This document shows, in pieces, positions 1-9,924 of a stretch of DNA of 64,000 nucleotides; the stretch's first letter is position 1; every line of letters begins with the position of its first letter. Source of the stretch: Ignavibacterium sp. GTDB taxonomy: Bacteria > Bacteroidota > Ignavibacteria > Ignavibacteriales > Ignavibacteriaceae. Location: the NCBI GenBank assembly GCA_018335755.1, contig JAGXRK010000045.1:62001-126000 (forward strand), written 5' to 3'. The position numbers and the translations under genes were made by a program. The notes beneath the pieces were generated by a model. The model had not been told where the DNA came from. It searched no databases and saw only the letters and a program-made list of their open reading frames with translations.

Positions 1-923
1 ATCATACAATACATTAAACCCATAGTTTTCAAGCCTGTTTTTAGCGGTAATAAACTGACCACTTAATCCATTTCCTAAAATATTGGGAGTATTATCTAAA
101 ATCCAGGCTGCTTCACCAGATTTATCTGCTGCAACGGATTTGTCAATCATATCTTTAATTATTTCAAAGCTAAGTCCATCTAATCGACTTACAAGATATG
201 AAAGTCTGTAATTGTAGCCTCCCCACGACCCTGTGTAATTATCAGGCTTAAACCTGGAATTGAAATTAAAAGTACTATCTTTATCAAAATACGGGTTTGA
301 TATAACCGGAGAAGAGTAGCAATGGTATGGTGGTGGAACACAGCCCGGGTAGCAGTCATCTACCAGGTTATTAAAGATTGTTTCGACAAAATCATCGTAA
401 TCATCCGTATTCAGCATACAGAGAAGACCATCTACACTAACGTTACCGGGACTGCTCCAGTCACCAACGGCTTGTATCTTATACGGGACTCCCTGACACA
501 TAACAATATACCGGATTGTTTCAGTTAGGTTATTATTTTCAAGATGCAACCTTATAGGATTTGCTATCTCTTCAATGAAGTATTGCCAGGCATGGAATTT
601 TGCGGTGTCGACACAGTGTGTTGAATCCCATTTAGCCCAGGTTGAATCAACTATATTCTGATCATCGAAACCAAGCTTTACAACGTGCGGATCTGACCAG
701 TCGCCTACACTTATTACTTTGCGGGGGAGGGGCAAACCAAGAATATTCGACTCTGGAATATTCCTGGCGTTTTGATAATAGTCTTTAATAGAGTCTGACA
801 ATGCAGAACTACTATTGTAAACCACAAGAACATTCTCTGGACCTGAATGTTCGCATTGGTTTGTGCATTTGAAATACCGAAATAAAGTATAAAAAGCAAA
901 GAAACAATAATTAAGTTTTTCAT
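1..923 (-). pseudogene. TIGR03790-like secreted protein, frameshifted, 3' end beyond window
   Basis: The ORF track shows only a 69-residue stub (714-923) with a signal peptide ending near ISNAQ. Translating the neighbouring minus frame gives an uninterrupted reading frame from about 863 to base 1. It starts CEHSGPENVLVVYN and contains NARNIPESNILGLPLP, YIVMCQGVPYKI and YRLSYLVSRLDG, which match the TIGR03790 family of secreted proteins of unknown function as I remember it. Signal peptide and body are out of frame by one base, within about 843-863. A single-base deletion would explain this, as would a sequencing error. The rest of the protein lies before base 1. Family call fairly sure; whether the gene is truly broken is not. 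Confidence 0.72.
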
Positions 924-1019
924 TTTATTATTCTCCTTTAGTTAATAGTTATTATTTTTACCATTACAATTTTTTCAGTTTTGATTATTATGTGGTACTT
1001 TAATTGTTAACAGATAAAT

Positions 1020-1091
1020 AAAAAGCCCCATTGAGTTTAAAACTCTTCAATTCTCTTGGCGGAGTGTTAAGGGTCTCAGTGCGGGCTTTTT
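1020..1091. terminator. Bidirectional hairpin terminator
   Basis: Left arm AAAAAGCCCCATTGAG pairs with right arm CTCAGTGCGGGCTTTTT around a long partly paired loop. The arms carry A and T tracts at their outer ends, so the hairpin could terminate on both strands. It lies downstream of the minus-strand gene ending at 1211 and upstream of the TIGR03790-like gene. Confidence 0.6.
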
Positions 1092-1210
1092 ATTTTTATG
1101 GAGGGGAACGTTCATTTACATTAATTTGTGTCATTTTTTGACCCCTTCTGCTATTATGTTCTTACCTGCTATATACATTTAAGTTATTTTGAGTTGCAGG
1201 TAGTGAATAA

Positions 1211-3766
1211 TTATTTAATGAGCACCATTTTCTTTACTGACTCAAAAATTTCTCCGTTTATTCCTTCTGCTATTAATCTAAAAAAATAAACACCACTAGG
1301 ATTGTCTGAAGCATTAAATTCAAAATTGTAATGTCCTGCTACTAAATCTTCGTTTATTAAACCAGTTATTTCTTTTCCGAGTATATCGAATATCTTTAAT
1401 GTTACTTTAGAATCCACTTTTAAAATGAAATTTATTTTTGTTAAAGGGTTAAATGGATTGGGAAAATTCTGAAAAAGATGGAAATCATTTCCATTCAAAA
1501 ACTCAACTTCTATCTCATTGCTGTATTCAGATTGACCATTATAGTCAATTTGTTTAAGACGATATTGATATTTGCCAAATTTAGATAATTCATCATTATA
1601 GTAGTAATGATTTACTGATGTAGAAGTACCGACACCATTGATAAAAGCTAAATTTGTCCAATCAACTTCATCATCATTTTTTCTTTGTATAAAAAATCCT
1701 TGGTTGTTGGTTTCGGTAGCAGTAATCCATTTCAGTGCAACGATATTTCTTTCCAGCTCAGAATTAAAACTAATCAGTTCCACTGGTACATCTTTATCAA
1801 AATATTTTAAAACTAAGCCCAACTCACCAACTGCATAACCAATACCTGCATCGAGTAAACTAAGTCTATTTATTCTTACTCCATTTAATTCAGTAAATTC
1901 TTCCCAGTCTTCCCCGGAATTTATTGAACGATAATTCGTGAATCCTGTAACAAAGATAATATCATCATAATGACTAAATCGCGCAGCAATACTATAGCCT
2001 GTTACATCAGGATTTAGTATCCAGGTCAAACCTGCGTCTGTAGACTTATACAATTTATTACTCTCAAGAAGAAACCCATTTAATATATTTCTGAAATAAA
2101 TATCTCTAGATTGAAAAATATTTAAATTGGTTTGATGAATCCAATTATTACCACCATTTGTTGTCTTATAAGGTCTTGCATTTAAATTAGCAGTCCACCC
2201 ATAAAGAGAGTCAACAAAGTAAACTCCAGAAAAAATAACTGATATACCCGCATTCAACTGAGCAAACCAGTTTTCACCTGCATCTGTGGTTTTCAGTATT
2301 CCGCCTCTTGTTGTTACTGCCCAGCCGGTTATTGGGTTTATAAAGAAAAATCTGTTTATCAATCCTATTGTATCTGTTAATCCTGTTCTGTTTACAATAT
2401 ACCAGCTTTCTCCTGCATCGGTTGTCTTTACTATCCTTGCAGGTGCACTGCCTGCAAAACCTGTTACACTGTCTGTAAAGGTTATGCTTCTTAACGAGGA
2501 TGTAAATACCTGTGAGGGGAAGTTTGGCAAGCCAAACCAGGTTAATCCGCCGTCTGTGGTTTTGTATAATGGTCCGCCTGTATATCTTCCATCTGCTGCA
2601 TATCCTTTAAGCTCATCTGTAAAGAAAACATCAACAAAGTTTGCATTTAGGAATAATCCTTCCCAGTTATCATATCCGTTTGTTGTTTTGGCTATCCATA
2701 AATTGCTTCCCACTGAGTAACCAATTCCACATGGCAGCAGTTCAAGTTCCCATTCGCTTAAATTTGGTGATGAGGGACTAAACCAGGTAACACCTTTGTT
2801 TGTTGTTTTTCTTATCCCCCAGCTTTCTCCACCATAAGTGCCAATAGTATATCCTGTTTCAGTATCTACAAACTTTATGCTGTTTAATTCATAGTGCTGC
2901 AGGCGGTTGTTTTGTGTCCAGCTTATTCCGCCGTCACTGCTGTAAACATTCTTTCCGTTTGCTCCTGAAGCTGCAATGTTCTGATTATTTATAATATCAA
3001 TTGCATATAATGCACTTGCATCACCTGCCTGGTATTCTGTCCAGGTATCTCCGCCATCAGTTGTCTTTAATATTTTTCCTCCTCCGCAGGCAATTATTCC
3101 AAAGTTTTCATCTAAAAAATCTAATGCCCAGTAGTGTTGGTTCAATCCTGTATTTACCGGCTGCCAGGTTAATCCTGCATCTATGGTTTTAAGCAGAGTG
3201 TGGTTTAATCCGCAGACAAATCCCAGAGTATCATTCAGCATTTGCACTCCCCAAAAATCAATGCCGCTTCCAACTCCGCTTACAACCTGTGTAAATGTTT
3301 CGCCTCCGTCGGTTGAGCGGAGAATAATTCCATCATATCCCGTTGCTATTACAACCAGTCCATCAAAAGAATGAACTTTAAGAAGAAGAGTTGTTGTGTT
3401 AGTTTCAGAGAATGTCCAGTTTTCGCCGCCATCAATTGTTTTAATTATTGCACCAAGATTACCAACAACCCAACCAGTATCGGGGTTAATGAAATGAACA
3501 CCAAAGTATGTTACCCTTGGTATTCGTGGGTTTATTTCAGTCCATACACCTGTTCCATCTCTTAAAGGAAATAAGCTTCTCTTTTCTTCATATAGGTTTT
3601 TTCCGGCATATTTCTCATCGTAGCTTTGGTAACCTTCTTTTAGTTCAATACCACGGCGGTATTGGACAGGCTTTTCTTCTGTGGAGTCGGGGACTTGTGA
3701 GTAAAACTCACTTGTGAATAAAAACGAAACAAATAGCAGGCAGTTAACTATTAACAACTTTTTCAT
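1211..3766 (-). CDS. Secreted YCF48/BNR-repeat protein with T9SS sorting domain
   Basis: The 851-residue protein has a signal peptide (about residues 1-24). Its body of roughly 600 residues is built from repeats of the form TGxxVGxxGxIxKTTDGGxTW, the signature of YCF48-like/BNR beta-propeller repeats. After the propeller comes a linker domain beginning VPVELISFNSELERN, then a C-terminal type A sorting domain (FPNPFNPLTKINF ... SGVYFFRL ... KKMVLIK). It is therefore expected to be exported by Sec, carried over the outer membrane by T9SS and attached or released at the surface. YCF48 naming comes from a photosystem II factor, but here the fold is probably an adhesion or scaffold platform. It is related to the gene at 16733. 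Function unknown. Confidence 0.85.
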   Translation of the reverse strand: MKKLLIVNCLLFVSFLFTSEFYSQVPDSTEEKPVQYRRGIELKEGYQSYDEKYAGKNLYEEKRSLFPLRDGTGVWTEINPRIPRVTYFGVHFINPDTGWVVGNLGAIIKTIDGGENWTFSETNTTTLLLKVHSFDGLVVIATGYDGIILRSTDGGETFTQVVSGVGSGIDFWGVQMLNDTLGFVCGLNHTLLKTIDAGLTWQPVNTGLNQHYWALDFLDENFGIIACGGGKILKTTDGGDTWTEYQAGDASALYAIDIINNQNIAASGANGKNVYSSDGGISWTQNNRLQHYELNSIKFVDTETGYTIGTYGGESWGIRKTTNKGVTWFSPSSPNLSEWELELLPCGIGYSVGSNLWIAKTTNGYDNWEGLFLNANFVDVFFTDELKGYAADGRYTGGPLYKTTDGGLTWFGLPNFPSQVFTSSLRSITFTDSVTGFAGSAPARIVKTTDAGESWYIVNRTGLTDTIGLINRFFFINPITGWAVTTRGGILKTTDAGENWFAQLNAGISVIFSGVYFVDSLYGWTANLNARPYKTTNGGNNWIHQTNLNIFQSRDIYFRNILNGFLLESNKLYKSTDAGLTWILNPDVTGYSIAARFSHYDDIIFVTGFTNYRSINSGEDWEEFTELNGVRINRLSLLDAGIGYAVGELGLVLKYFDKDVPVELISFNSELERNIVALKWITATETNNQGFFIQRKNDDEVDWTNLAFINGVGTSTSVNHYYYNDELSKFGKYQYRLKQIDYNGQSEYSNEIEVEFLNGNDFHLFQNFPNPFNPLTKINFILKVDSKVTLKIFDILGKEITGLINEDLVAGHYNFEFNASDNPSGVYFFRLIAEGINGEIFESVKKMVLIK

Positions 3767-4502
3767 TTAATTACCCTTGCTTTATTTATGAAGTTGTAAT
3801 TGATATAACTATTTAGTAATCCTCTAAATAAAAAAGAGAAATAATTTTTATAAGAAAAATAATTTTGTGTTCTTTTAGTGAGATAGATTTGTTGTTGAAA
3901 CTAAGTTCTGATTTGATAGACAACTGTATTAGCAGGATTAAGCCAGACATTTCTGCTATTTGAGTGACTTTACTTCCCATTATCTCCTCTGATAATTACA
4001 TAACAGAAACAATTATTGTGCCTAAAAAAAAAACATTTCGTTTTAATCAAAAAATAAAAGTAAATTTTTCTTGAAAGTAATATTTTCCAAAACAAAATAG
4101 CAACTTTTACTTTATGTAAAAATAATTTACACGGAAATGGAATCCTAAGTTGAGTAAAAAGAAACAAATAAATTGGTTGTAGAGGTGAATAGTAAATAGT
4201 TAAAATATTTTTGTGAATTTTTTTTCGCCACGGCGGATTAGTGTTTTTGTGGCAAATGTTTTTTCCAATAAAGAACAAAACCTTTTAGTTGCCACTAAGT
4301 CACAAAAACACTAAATACCACAAAAGTTAATTCTGTTTTAATTGTTAGATGCCTTTAACATTCAGTGATATTAGGAAAAAAGATTTCACCGTACATATAA
4401 CGGATACAAATAGTCGGCTTAATTATTTTGGTATTGTCTTTCCTTTAATTATCATCTGATATAAATTTATTACGAAATAAATATTCATTCGGACACGAAA
4501 AA
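3767..4502. other. AT-rich intergenic region between divergent genes
   Basis: About 735 bases between two divergently transcribed secreted-protein genes. I see no convincing gene. The listed ORF 3970-4278 (minus) is low-complexity, without ribosome site or recognisable domain. The right part holds a 13-bp inverted repeat (listed separately). Promoters for both genes must lie here but I cannot place them. Confidence 0.5.
4239..4313. repeat. 13-bp perfect inverted repeat
   Basis: TAGTGTTTTTGTG at 4239-4251 is the exact reverse complement of CACAAAAACACTA at 4301-4313, separated by 49 bases. The surrounding GCCAC/GTGGC words extend the pairing loosely. It could be a remnant of a dispersed intergenic repeat or a hairpin in the leader of the peptidase gene. 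Confidence 0.5.
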
Positions 4503-6143
4503 ATGAAATACAAATTATTATTACTTATACTTCTTTACACAAATTCTTTCTTTGCCCAACCAACTGATAAAGGGTTTGACATCCTTCACTACAAATTAAA
4601 CCTGGATTTATACAACTGTTTCATTGACCCATTTCCGCACACATTCAGCGGTTATGTTGAAATAAAAATGAAAGCTGAGACAGAGTTGAATAATATTATT
4701 CTTAACGGAAGCAGCTATTCAATTACAATTGATTCCGCATCCAACAACATTCAATCATTCAACCATTCAGACGATAAAGTCAATCTTTTTTTTAGAAGCT
4801 CAATTAATTTGAATGATTCCATATCCTTTACAATTTATTATAAACATAAAGATGTGCGGGACGGCGCTTTCTTTTCAGATAAGGGGATGGTGTTTACTAA
4901 CAACGCTCCCGAGGGTGCAAGGAATTGGTTTCCCTGTTATGATCATCCATCAGATAAGGCAACATTTGAACTGATTGCTAAAACACCTGCAAATGTTTTG
5001 TTAGGTTCGAATGGTTCTCTCATAGATTCAACATTGATTGCTGATACAATTTACTATCATTGGAAAAGCCGTGACCCGGTTGCAACTTACCTTATGGTTA
5101 TCTCTGCAAAAGTTGATTACAATTTAGATATTGTGGAATGGATAAATCCGGAAACAAATGAAATCATTCCAACAAGATTTTATTGGCAGGATGGCGAGAA
5201 TATTACTAATCTCAATTATATCAAATCGATTAACAGCAATATGATGGATTTCTTTTCTGAATTATTCGGAACATATCCTTTTGAGAAGAATGGATATGCT
5301 TCACTTAATGAACATTTTGTTTACGGCGGAATGGAAAATCAGACTTTAACTTCAATTGGGTTTGACTCATGGAGAGAAATATTAATTGTTCACGAGTTCA
5401 CACACGCCTGGTTCGGTAATATGATAACGCATAAAAACTGGTCTGATGTGTGGCTCAACGAAAGTTTTGCTAATTATTGTGAAGGATTGTGGATTGAGCA
5501 CACAAGAGGAAAGGATGCATATAAAAAATTTATTTCACTGGAAGCTGATAGATATTTCCGTGAAAACCCGGGCTTCCCGATATACAATAGCTGGTGGAAT
5601 GATAAAACTCCACCCTCAAATATTTTATATAACGGTCCAATAATTTATTCTAAAGGCGCCTGTGTTCTTTCTATGTTCAGGAATGCAGTTGGGGATTCAT
5701 TATTCTTTAAAGTACTTCAATCGTATACAAATGATGAAAGTTTTCGTTTCAGTAATGCGGACACAGACGATTTTATTTCCGTTGCAAACAAAATTACCGG
5801 AAAAGATTACACAAAATTTTTCTATCAATGGTTGAAAAGTCCCGATCACCCCATATACCAGAACTACTATGTTATCACAGAAGATGAAAATGAATACCGG
5901 ATTGATCTTACAATAAACCAGGTTCAGGATAACGAAACAGCTTACAAAATGCCGGTTACTTTGCAAATTGTTTTTTCAGATGGAACAAATGAGATTATAA
6001 ATATTCAAAACAGTAAGCGTGCAGAAAATCATTACTTTATATTCGATAAAGAGCCCGTTGAATTGATATTTGATCCCTTTTATGAAATAGTTCTGAAGGA
6101 AGCCGAAACTTTAATTTTTGATGCGATTGAGATTACATATTAA
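4503..6143 (+). CDS. Secreted M1-family zinc metallopeptidase
   Basis: The 546-residue protein has a signal peptide (about 1-19, ending FFAQ). It carries the M1 aminopeptidase signatures: GGMEN exopeptidase motif at 275-279, zinc site HEFTH at 297-301 and the third zinc ligand Glu320 in NESFANY, giving the correct HExxH-18-E spacing. The N-terminal half fits the M1 saddle domain and the catalytic domain follows. It is shorter than aminopeptidase N (about 870) and lacks the large C-terminal helical domain, as do many Bacteroidota M1 homologues. There is no T9SS tail, so a periplasmic location is likely. It probably removes N-terminal residues from peptides. No obvious operon partner; no strong Shine-Dalgarno sequence. 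Confidence 0.9.
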   Translation: MKYKLLLLILLYTNSFFAQPTDKGFDILHYKLNLDLYNCFIDPFPHTFSGYVEIKMKAETELNNIILNGSSYSITIDSASNNIQSFNHSDDKVNLFFRSSINLNDSISFTIYYKHKDVRDGAFFSDKGMVFTNNAPEGARNWFPCYDHPSDKATFELIAKTPANVLLGSNGSLIDSTLIADTIYYHWKSRDPVATYLMVISAKVDYNLDIVEWINPETNEIIPTRFYWQDGENITNLNYIKSINSNMMDFFSELFGTYPFEKNGYASLNEHFVYGGMENQTLTSIGFDSWREILIVHEFTHAWFGNMITHKNWSDVWLNESFANYCEGLWIEHTRGKDAYKKFISLEADRYFRENPGFPIYNSWWNDKTPPSNILYNGPIIYSKGACVLSMFRNAVGDSLFFKVLQSYTNDESFRFSNADTDDFISVANKITGKDYTKFFYQWLKSPDHPIYQNYYVITEDENEYRIDLTINQVQDNETAYKMPVTLQIVFSDGTNEIINIQNSKRAENHYFIFDKEPVELIFDPFYEIVLKEAETLIFDAIEITY

Positions 6144-6314
6144 TTAATTGTTACGTTTTATAATGGGACGCATAATTGAATAGCATCTCATTTTGTTTTT
6201 TATATATTGAGGTAAACAATTAATAATCATTTGAGAAAGGAGTTTTTGCTTAATAATAATTGGTACAATTTTTTCTGAACATTTTGTACTAATCATCAAT
6301 TGAAAGGGTAGACT

Positions 6315-6728
6315 ATGAATATACCTGTATTGGACCGGAGCCACTACCTCAAGGGATTACTTATTACCGCAAAACTAGATAAACAGCTTTCCGATAGGGA
6401 AAAGGAAATTATCAAAGGGATATCCGATAAATTAGGATTTGCTGCAGATTTTTATAATGAAACCATACGTGGATTATTATCCAACCAATATATCAGCGAC
6501 GAACCAATTAAATTTTCGGATAAGAAGATAGCTGAATCTTTTTTGTCTGATGCAATAAAACTTGCTTATTCAGACGGTAATATTTCCGAAGCAGAAATGA
6601 ACTGGCTTAAAGAAACTGCGAAAATAAATTTAATGAACGAAAATTTTGTTCAAAATAAAATAAGAACCTATAAGGAATCTCCCTTACTTCTTCGAAATAC
6701 AGAATTTGCTCTATATTCAATAATCTGA
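6315..6728 (+). CDS. TerB-like small helical protein
   Basis: The 137-residue soluble protein has no signal peptide. The segment DAIKLAYSDGNISEAEMNWLKETA resembles the acidic helix-turn motif of TerB/DjlA-like domains, where a DGxIxxxE loop binds metal in some members. The N-terminal half (LDKQLSDREKEIIKGISDKLG) has a similar pattern, so the protein may hold two such half-repeats. A GAAAGGG ribosome site lies 8 bases before the ATG. TerB domains occur in tellurite-resistance and stress proteins, but no other ter genes are near. Family assignment is tentative. Confidence 0.65.
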   Translation: MNIPVLDRSHYLKGLLITAKLDKQLSDREKEIIKGISDKLGFAADFYNETIRGLLSNQYISDEPIKFSDKKIAESFLSDAIKLAYSDGNISEAEMNWLKETAKINLMNENFVQNKIRTYKESPLLLRNTEFALYSII

Positions 6729-6744
6729 TTCGAATTTCTTATTA

Positions 6745-6778
6745 TAGTCTGTGGTAATAATAAATTTACCACAGGCTA
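6745..6778 (+). terminator. Hairpin downstream of the TerB-like gene
   Basis: Arms TAGTCTGTGGTAA and TTACCACAGGCTA form a 13-bp stem (one G-U pair) with an 8-base loop, 16 bases after the stop codon. It has no long T tract, so its terminator role is likely but not certain. Confidence 0.5.
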
Positions 6779-6938
6779 TTCCTCATCACACAAATTTTTC
6801 AATTTTATAATCTTTCAAATTTGCAATCTTGTAATTTTTCAATCCTCCTTTGTCCTTTACCGCCTAATCTCTAATTTTGAATAGTGATTTTCAAATTATT
6901 TTTACTCATTGATTCACTTTTCTTAAAAGGATCCTGTC

Positions 6939-7973
6939 ATGAAAAAAATGAAAGCCCTCGTAAAAAAATATGCAAAACCCGGTATATGGATGGACGAAGT
7001 TCCTGTTCCCGAATACGGTCCGAATGATGTGCTGATTAAAATTCATAAAACTTCAATCTGCGGAACTGATATTCACATTTATAACTGGGATGAATGGGCA
7101 CAAAAAACAATTCCTGTTCCCATGCACGTAGGACACGAATATGTCGGAACTGTTGAAGCATTCGGCAGTAATGTTCACGATGTAAAAGTTGGTGAGCTAG
7201 TTAGCGGTGAAGGTCATATTGTTTGCGGAACATGCAGAAATTGCCGAGAAGGAAGAGGACATCTTTGTCCCAATACAAAAGGAGTCGGCGTAAATCGTCC
7301 GGGATGTTTTGCTGAATATCTTGTAATTCCTGTTTCAAACATCTGGCATTGCGATCCTAAAATTCCGAAAGAAATTTTTTCAATATTCGATCCATTAGGA
7401 AACGCTGTCCACACAGCTTTATCATTTGATTTTCTTGGAGAGGATGTATTGATAACAGGAGCAGGACCGATTGGAATCATGGCTGCAGCGATAGTTAAAC
7501 ATTCAGGTGCCAGAAATGTTGTGATTACTGATATGAATGAATACCGACTTGAACTTGCAAAAAAACTCGGAGTAACAAGAGCAGTTAATGTTAAAAAAGA
7601 AAAACTTCCTGATGTTGTTAAAGAACTCGGAATGGTCGGCGGTTTTGATGTCGGACTGGAAATGTCAGGCAGCATTCATGCATTTAATGATATGATTGAA
7701 GTAATGTATCACGGCGGAAAAATTGCTTTACTCGGCATTCTGCCTGAACAAGCTGGTATAAATTGGGGTAAAGTTATTTTCAACGGACTTACCATTCGCG
7801 GAATTTATGGAAGGATGATGTTTGAAACCTGGTTCAAGATGCAGGCATTGGTTCAAAGTGGATTACCGATTCAACCAATCATTACTCACAGATTTAAAAT
7901 TGATGATTACCTTGAAGGATTTGAAATAATGAAGTCGGGGAATTCAGGTAAGGTGATATTAGACTGGGAATGA
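6939..7973 (+). CDS. tdh: L-threonine 3-dehydrogenase (zinc-dependent)
   Basis: 344 residues, the usual length for bacterial Tdh. It oxidises L-threonine to L-2-amino-3-ketobutyrate with NAD+. Visible are the catalytic zinc Cys in [15 protein letters not shown], the GHEYVGTVE segment, the structural zinc loop with four Cys ([16 protein letters not shown]) and the Rossmann motif [11 protein letters not shown]. The [12 protein letters not shown] stretch is characteristic of Tdh within the medium-chain dehydrogenases. An AAAGGA ribosome site lies 7 bases upstream. The partner enzyme (2-amino-3-ketobutyrate CoA ligase) is encoded downstream on the opposite strand in two copies, which supports the assignment. 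Confidence 0.93.
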   Translation: MKKMKALVKKYAKPGIWMDEVPVPEYGPNDVLIKIHKTSICGTDIHIYNWDEWAQKTIPVPMHVGHEYVGTVEAFGSNVHDVKVGELVSGEGHIVCGTCRNCREGRGHLCPNTKGVGVNRPGCFAEYLVIPVSNIWHCDPKIPKEIFSIFDPLGNAVHTALSFDFLGEDVLITGAGPIGIMAAAIVKHSGARNVVITDMNEYRLELAKKLGVTRAVNVKKEKLPDVVKELGMVGGFDVGLEMSGSIHAFNDMIEVMYHGGKIALLGILPEQAGINWGKVIFNGLTIRGIYGRMMFETWFKMQALVQSGLPIQPIITHRFKIDDYLEGFEIMKSGNSGKVILDWE

Positions 7974-8096
7974 TGCTGGTTGCTGGATTTAAGATAGTGG
8001 ATGTTATATTCAAGAGAATGTATTTCGGTTATTTTATAGCTTGATTTTAAATGAATTATTGCTGATAAATTATTTCATTAAGAATTAAAGGGTAAT

Positions 8097-8471
8097 ATGA
8101 GTTATAAAAATCTTGAGATTTGGCAACTTGCAAGAGAGTTAGTAATTTAAATTCATAAGATGACCTTAACTCTCCCAAAATTTGAAATGTATGAAGAAGG
8201 CAGTCAAATAAGGAGGTCTTCAAAATCTGTCAAGTCTACAATTGTTGAAGGATATGGAAGACGAAACTATAAAAGTGATTATGAACGTTACATTACAATT
8301 TCATTAGCTTCTAATGATGAAACAATAGACCATCTTGAAAATTTGTTTGAGACAGAATCACTCACTGATGAAAAATTATATAAAGAATTACACTCTAAAC
8401 TAGAAACCCTGGGCAAAAAAATAAATCGCTTCCTACAATCTGTTCAAAAAGAACATTTGAGTAAAAAATAA
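8097..8471 (+). pseudogene. Four-helix-bundle (23S rRNA IVP-like) protein interrupted by a stop codon
   Basis: The track lists only 8160-8471 (103 residues). Reading upstream in the same frame gives MSYKNLEIWQLARELVI, then TAA at 8148-8150, then [17 protein letters not shown]. The joined protein (about 124 residues) has the start, length and the [16 protein letters not shown] segment of the four-helix-bundle family first found in 23S rRNA intervening sequences. Relatives usually have Glu where the stop is, so GAA to TAA would explain it. The rest of the frame is intact, so the lesion is recent, or the internal ATG at 8160 is used. AAAGGG precedes the upstream ATG. Confidence 0.75.
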
Positions 8472-8494
8472 CACCTGCTTAGCTAAGGTTTTCA

Positions 8495-8567
8495 GAATCC
8501 AGTATCCAAAGACTAGCATCCGATATCCAGCATCTAGTATCCAGAGACCAGTATCCAGTATCAAGTC
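8495..8567. repeat. Short direct repeats of ATCCAGTATCC type
   Basis: About 70 bases consist of imperfect copies of a 9-11 base unit (CCAGTATCC, CCGATATCC, CCAGCATCT, CCAGTATCA). They sit between the convergent ends of the broken four-helix-bundle gene and the kbl gene. Simple intergenic repeat; no function suggested. Confidence 0.55.
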
Positions 8568-9833
8568 TCAGTTAATCACGCGATGTTTCCTCCCCACCTT
8601 CTCAAAAGCACTTATACACGCATCAAGATTTTCTTTTGAATGTGCAGCTGAAATCTGAACACGAATTCTTGCCTGACCTTTTGGAACAACCGGATAGGAA
8701 AATCCAACAACATAAATTCCTTCATCATAAAGCTCTTTTGAAATTTGCTGTGCGAGCTGAGCATCATTATCAAACTTTCTGAATAGAACAGGAACTATCG
8801 GATGAATACTATCGATCAAATCAAAACCGAGTGCGTTCATCTTTTCACGAAAGTATTTTGTGTTCTCTCTTAATTGTTCTCTCAGGTCATCTGATTTTTC
8901 GAGAAGATCAAATGCTGCTATGGATGCACCAACAATCGCAGGAGCAAGTGTGTTGGAAAATAAATACGGACGTGACCTTTGTCTTAGCATATCAACAATT
9001 TCTTTTTTGGAGGTTGTAAACCCTCCTGAAGCACCACCCATTGCTTTTCCCAATGTTGATGTGATTATATCAACTTTACCAATTGCGTTGCAATACTCGA
9101 TTGCACCTCTTCCCGTTTTACCAAAAAAACCTGTTGCGTGAGAATCATCAACCATAACAAGTGCATCGTACTTATCAGCAAGTTGGATTATATCATCAAT
9201 CTTTGCAATATCTCCATCCATAGAAAATACGCCATCTGTAGCAATAATAATATTTTTTGCAGGATGAGGTTCTTGTGCAAGTCCGGTATGCTCCCAGATA
9301 TCGGCACCTTCCCGGGCAAGCGCTAATTTCTGCTCAAGTGATTTCATATCAGAGTGTTCATAAATTAATCTTCTTGCTTTGCACAATCTGATACCGTCTA
9401 TTATGCTGGCGTGGTTAAGCTGATCCGTGATAATCACATCATCCTGTCCGAGAATGCTTTCAAACAATCCGCCGTTCGCATCAAAGCACGAGGAATAAAG
9501 TATTGCATCATCCATCTGATAAAAATCTGCTATTCTTTTCTCAAGTTCTTTGTGAATATCCTGTGTGCCGCAAATAAATCTAACCGAAGACAAACCAAAA
9601 CCATGAGTGTTCAGGGTTTTCTGTGCAGCTTTAATTACATCCGGATGATTTGCCAGTCCCAGGTAATTGTTTGAACAGAAGTTAAGAACATCTTTCGGTT
9701 TTGAGTCTGCAGGATAAGATACTTTAATTTTTGCTTTTTGATCTGAGAGAATTATTCTCTCATCCTTGTAAAGATTTGCTTCCTTGATGGATGTTAGTTC
9801 CTGCTTTAAGTCGTATTTTGTTCTGCGGTACAT
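8568..9833 (-). CDS. kbl: 2-amino-3-ketobutyrate CoA ligase / glycine C-acetyltransferase (copy 1)
   Basis: The 421-residue PLP enzyme belongs to the alpha-oxoamine synthase family. It carries NNYLGLANHP, the cofactor-binding VDDSHATGFFG (about 228-238) and the Schiff-base Lys263 in STLGKAMGGASGG. Kbl cleaves the product of threonine dehydrogenase with CoA to glycine and acetyl-CoA, and tdh lies just upstream on the other strand. The protein is slightly longer than E. coli Kbl (398) through an N-terminal extension and an insert near residues 177-192 that its paralogue lacks. It has no clear Shine-Dalgarno site and is separated from copy 2 by 140 bases containing a hairpin. Which copy serves threonine catabolism cannot be told from sequence alone. 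Confidence 0.88.
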   Translation of the reverse strand: MYRRTKYDLKQELTSIKEANLYKDERIILSDQKAKIKVSYPADSKPKDVLNFCSNNYLGLANHPDVIKAAQKTLNTHGFGLSSVRFICGTQDIHKELEKRIADFYQMDDAILYSSCFDANGGLFESILGQDDVIITDQLNHASIIDGIRLCKARRLIYEHSDMKSLEQKLALAREGADIWEHTGLAQEPHPAKNIIIATDGVFSMDGDIAKIDDIIQLADKYDALVMVDDSHATGFFGKTGRGAIEYCNAIGKVDIITSTLGKAMGGASGGFTTSKKEIVDMLRQRSRPYLFSNTLAPAIVGASIAAFDLLEKSDDLREQLRENTKYFREKMNALGFDLIDSIHPIVPVLFRKFDNDAQLAQQISKELYDEGIYVVGFSYPVVPKGQARIRVQISAAHSKENLDACISAFEKVGRKHRVIN

Positions 9834-9924
9834 AGTATCACTTATAAATTGTTATTAAAAATTATTGGCGTTTCAAAAATATTGAAATTGAGTGAGATGT
9901 GAAATCAAATAGATTTGAAAGGGC

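Noticed and set aside
1211-3766. Photosystem II assembly role suggested by the YCF48 name
   Set aside because: The protein is secreted with a T9SS tail and no photosynthesis genes are present; the repeats are a general propeller scaffold.
3970-4278. 102-residue minus-strand ORF
   Set aside because: Low-complexity, AT-driven sequence with no ribosome site, domain or plausible partner; it covers the inverted repeat.
7214-7675. 153-residue minus-strand ORF inside tdh
   Set aside because: Antisense shadow of a strongly conserved dehydrogenase gene.
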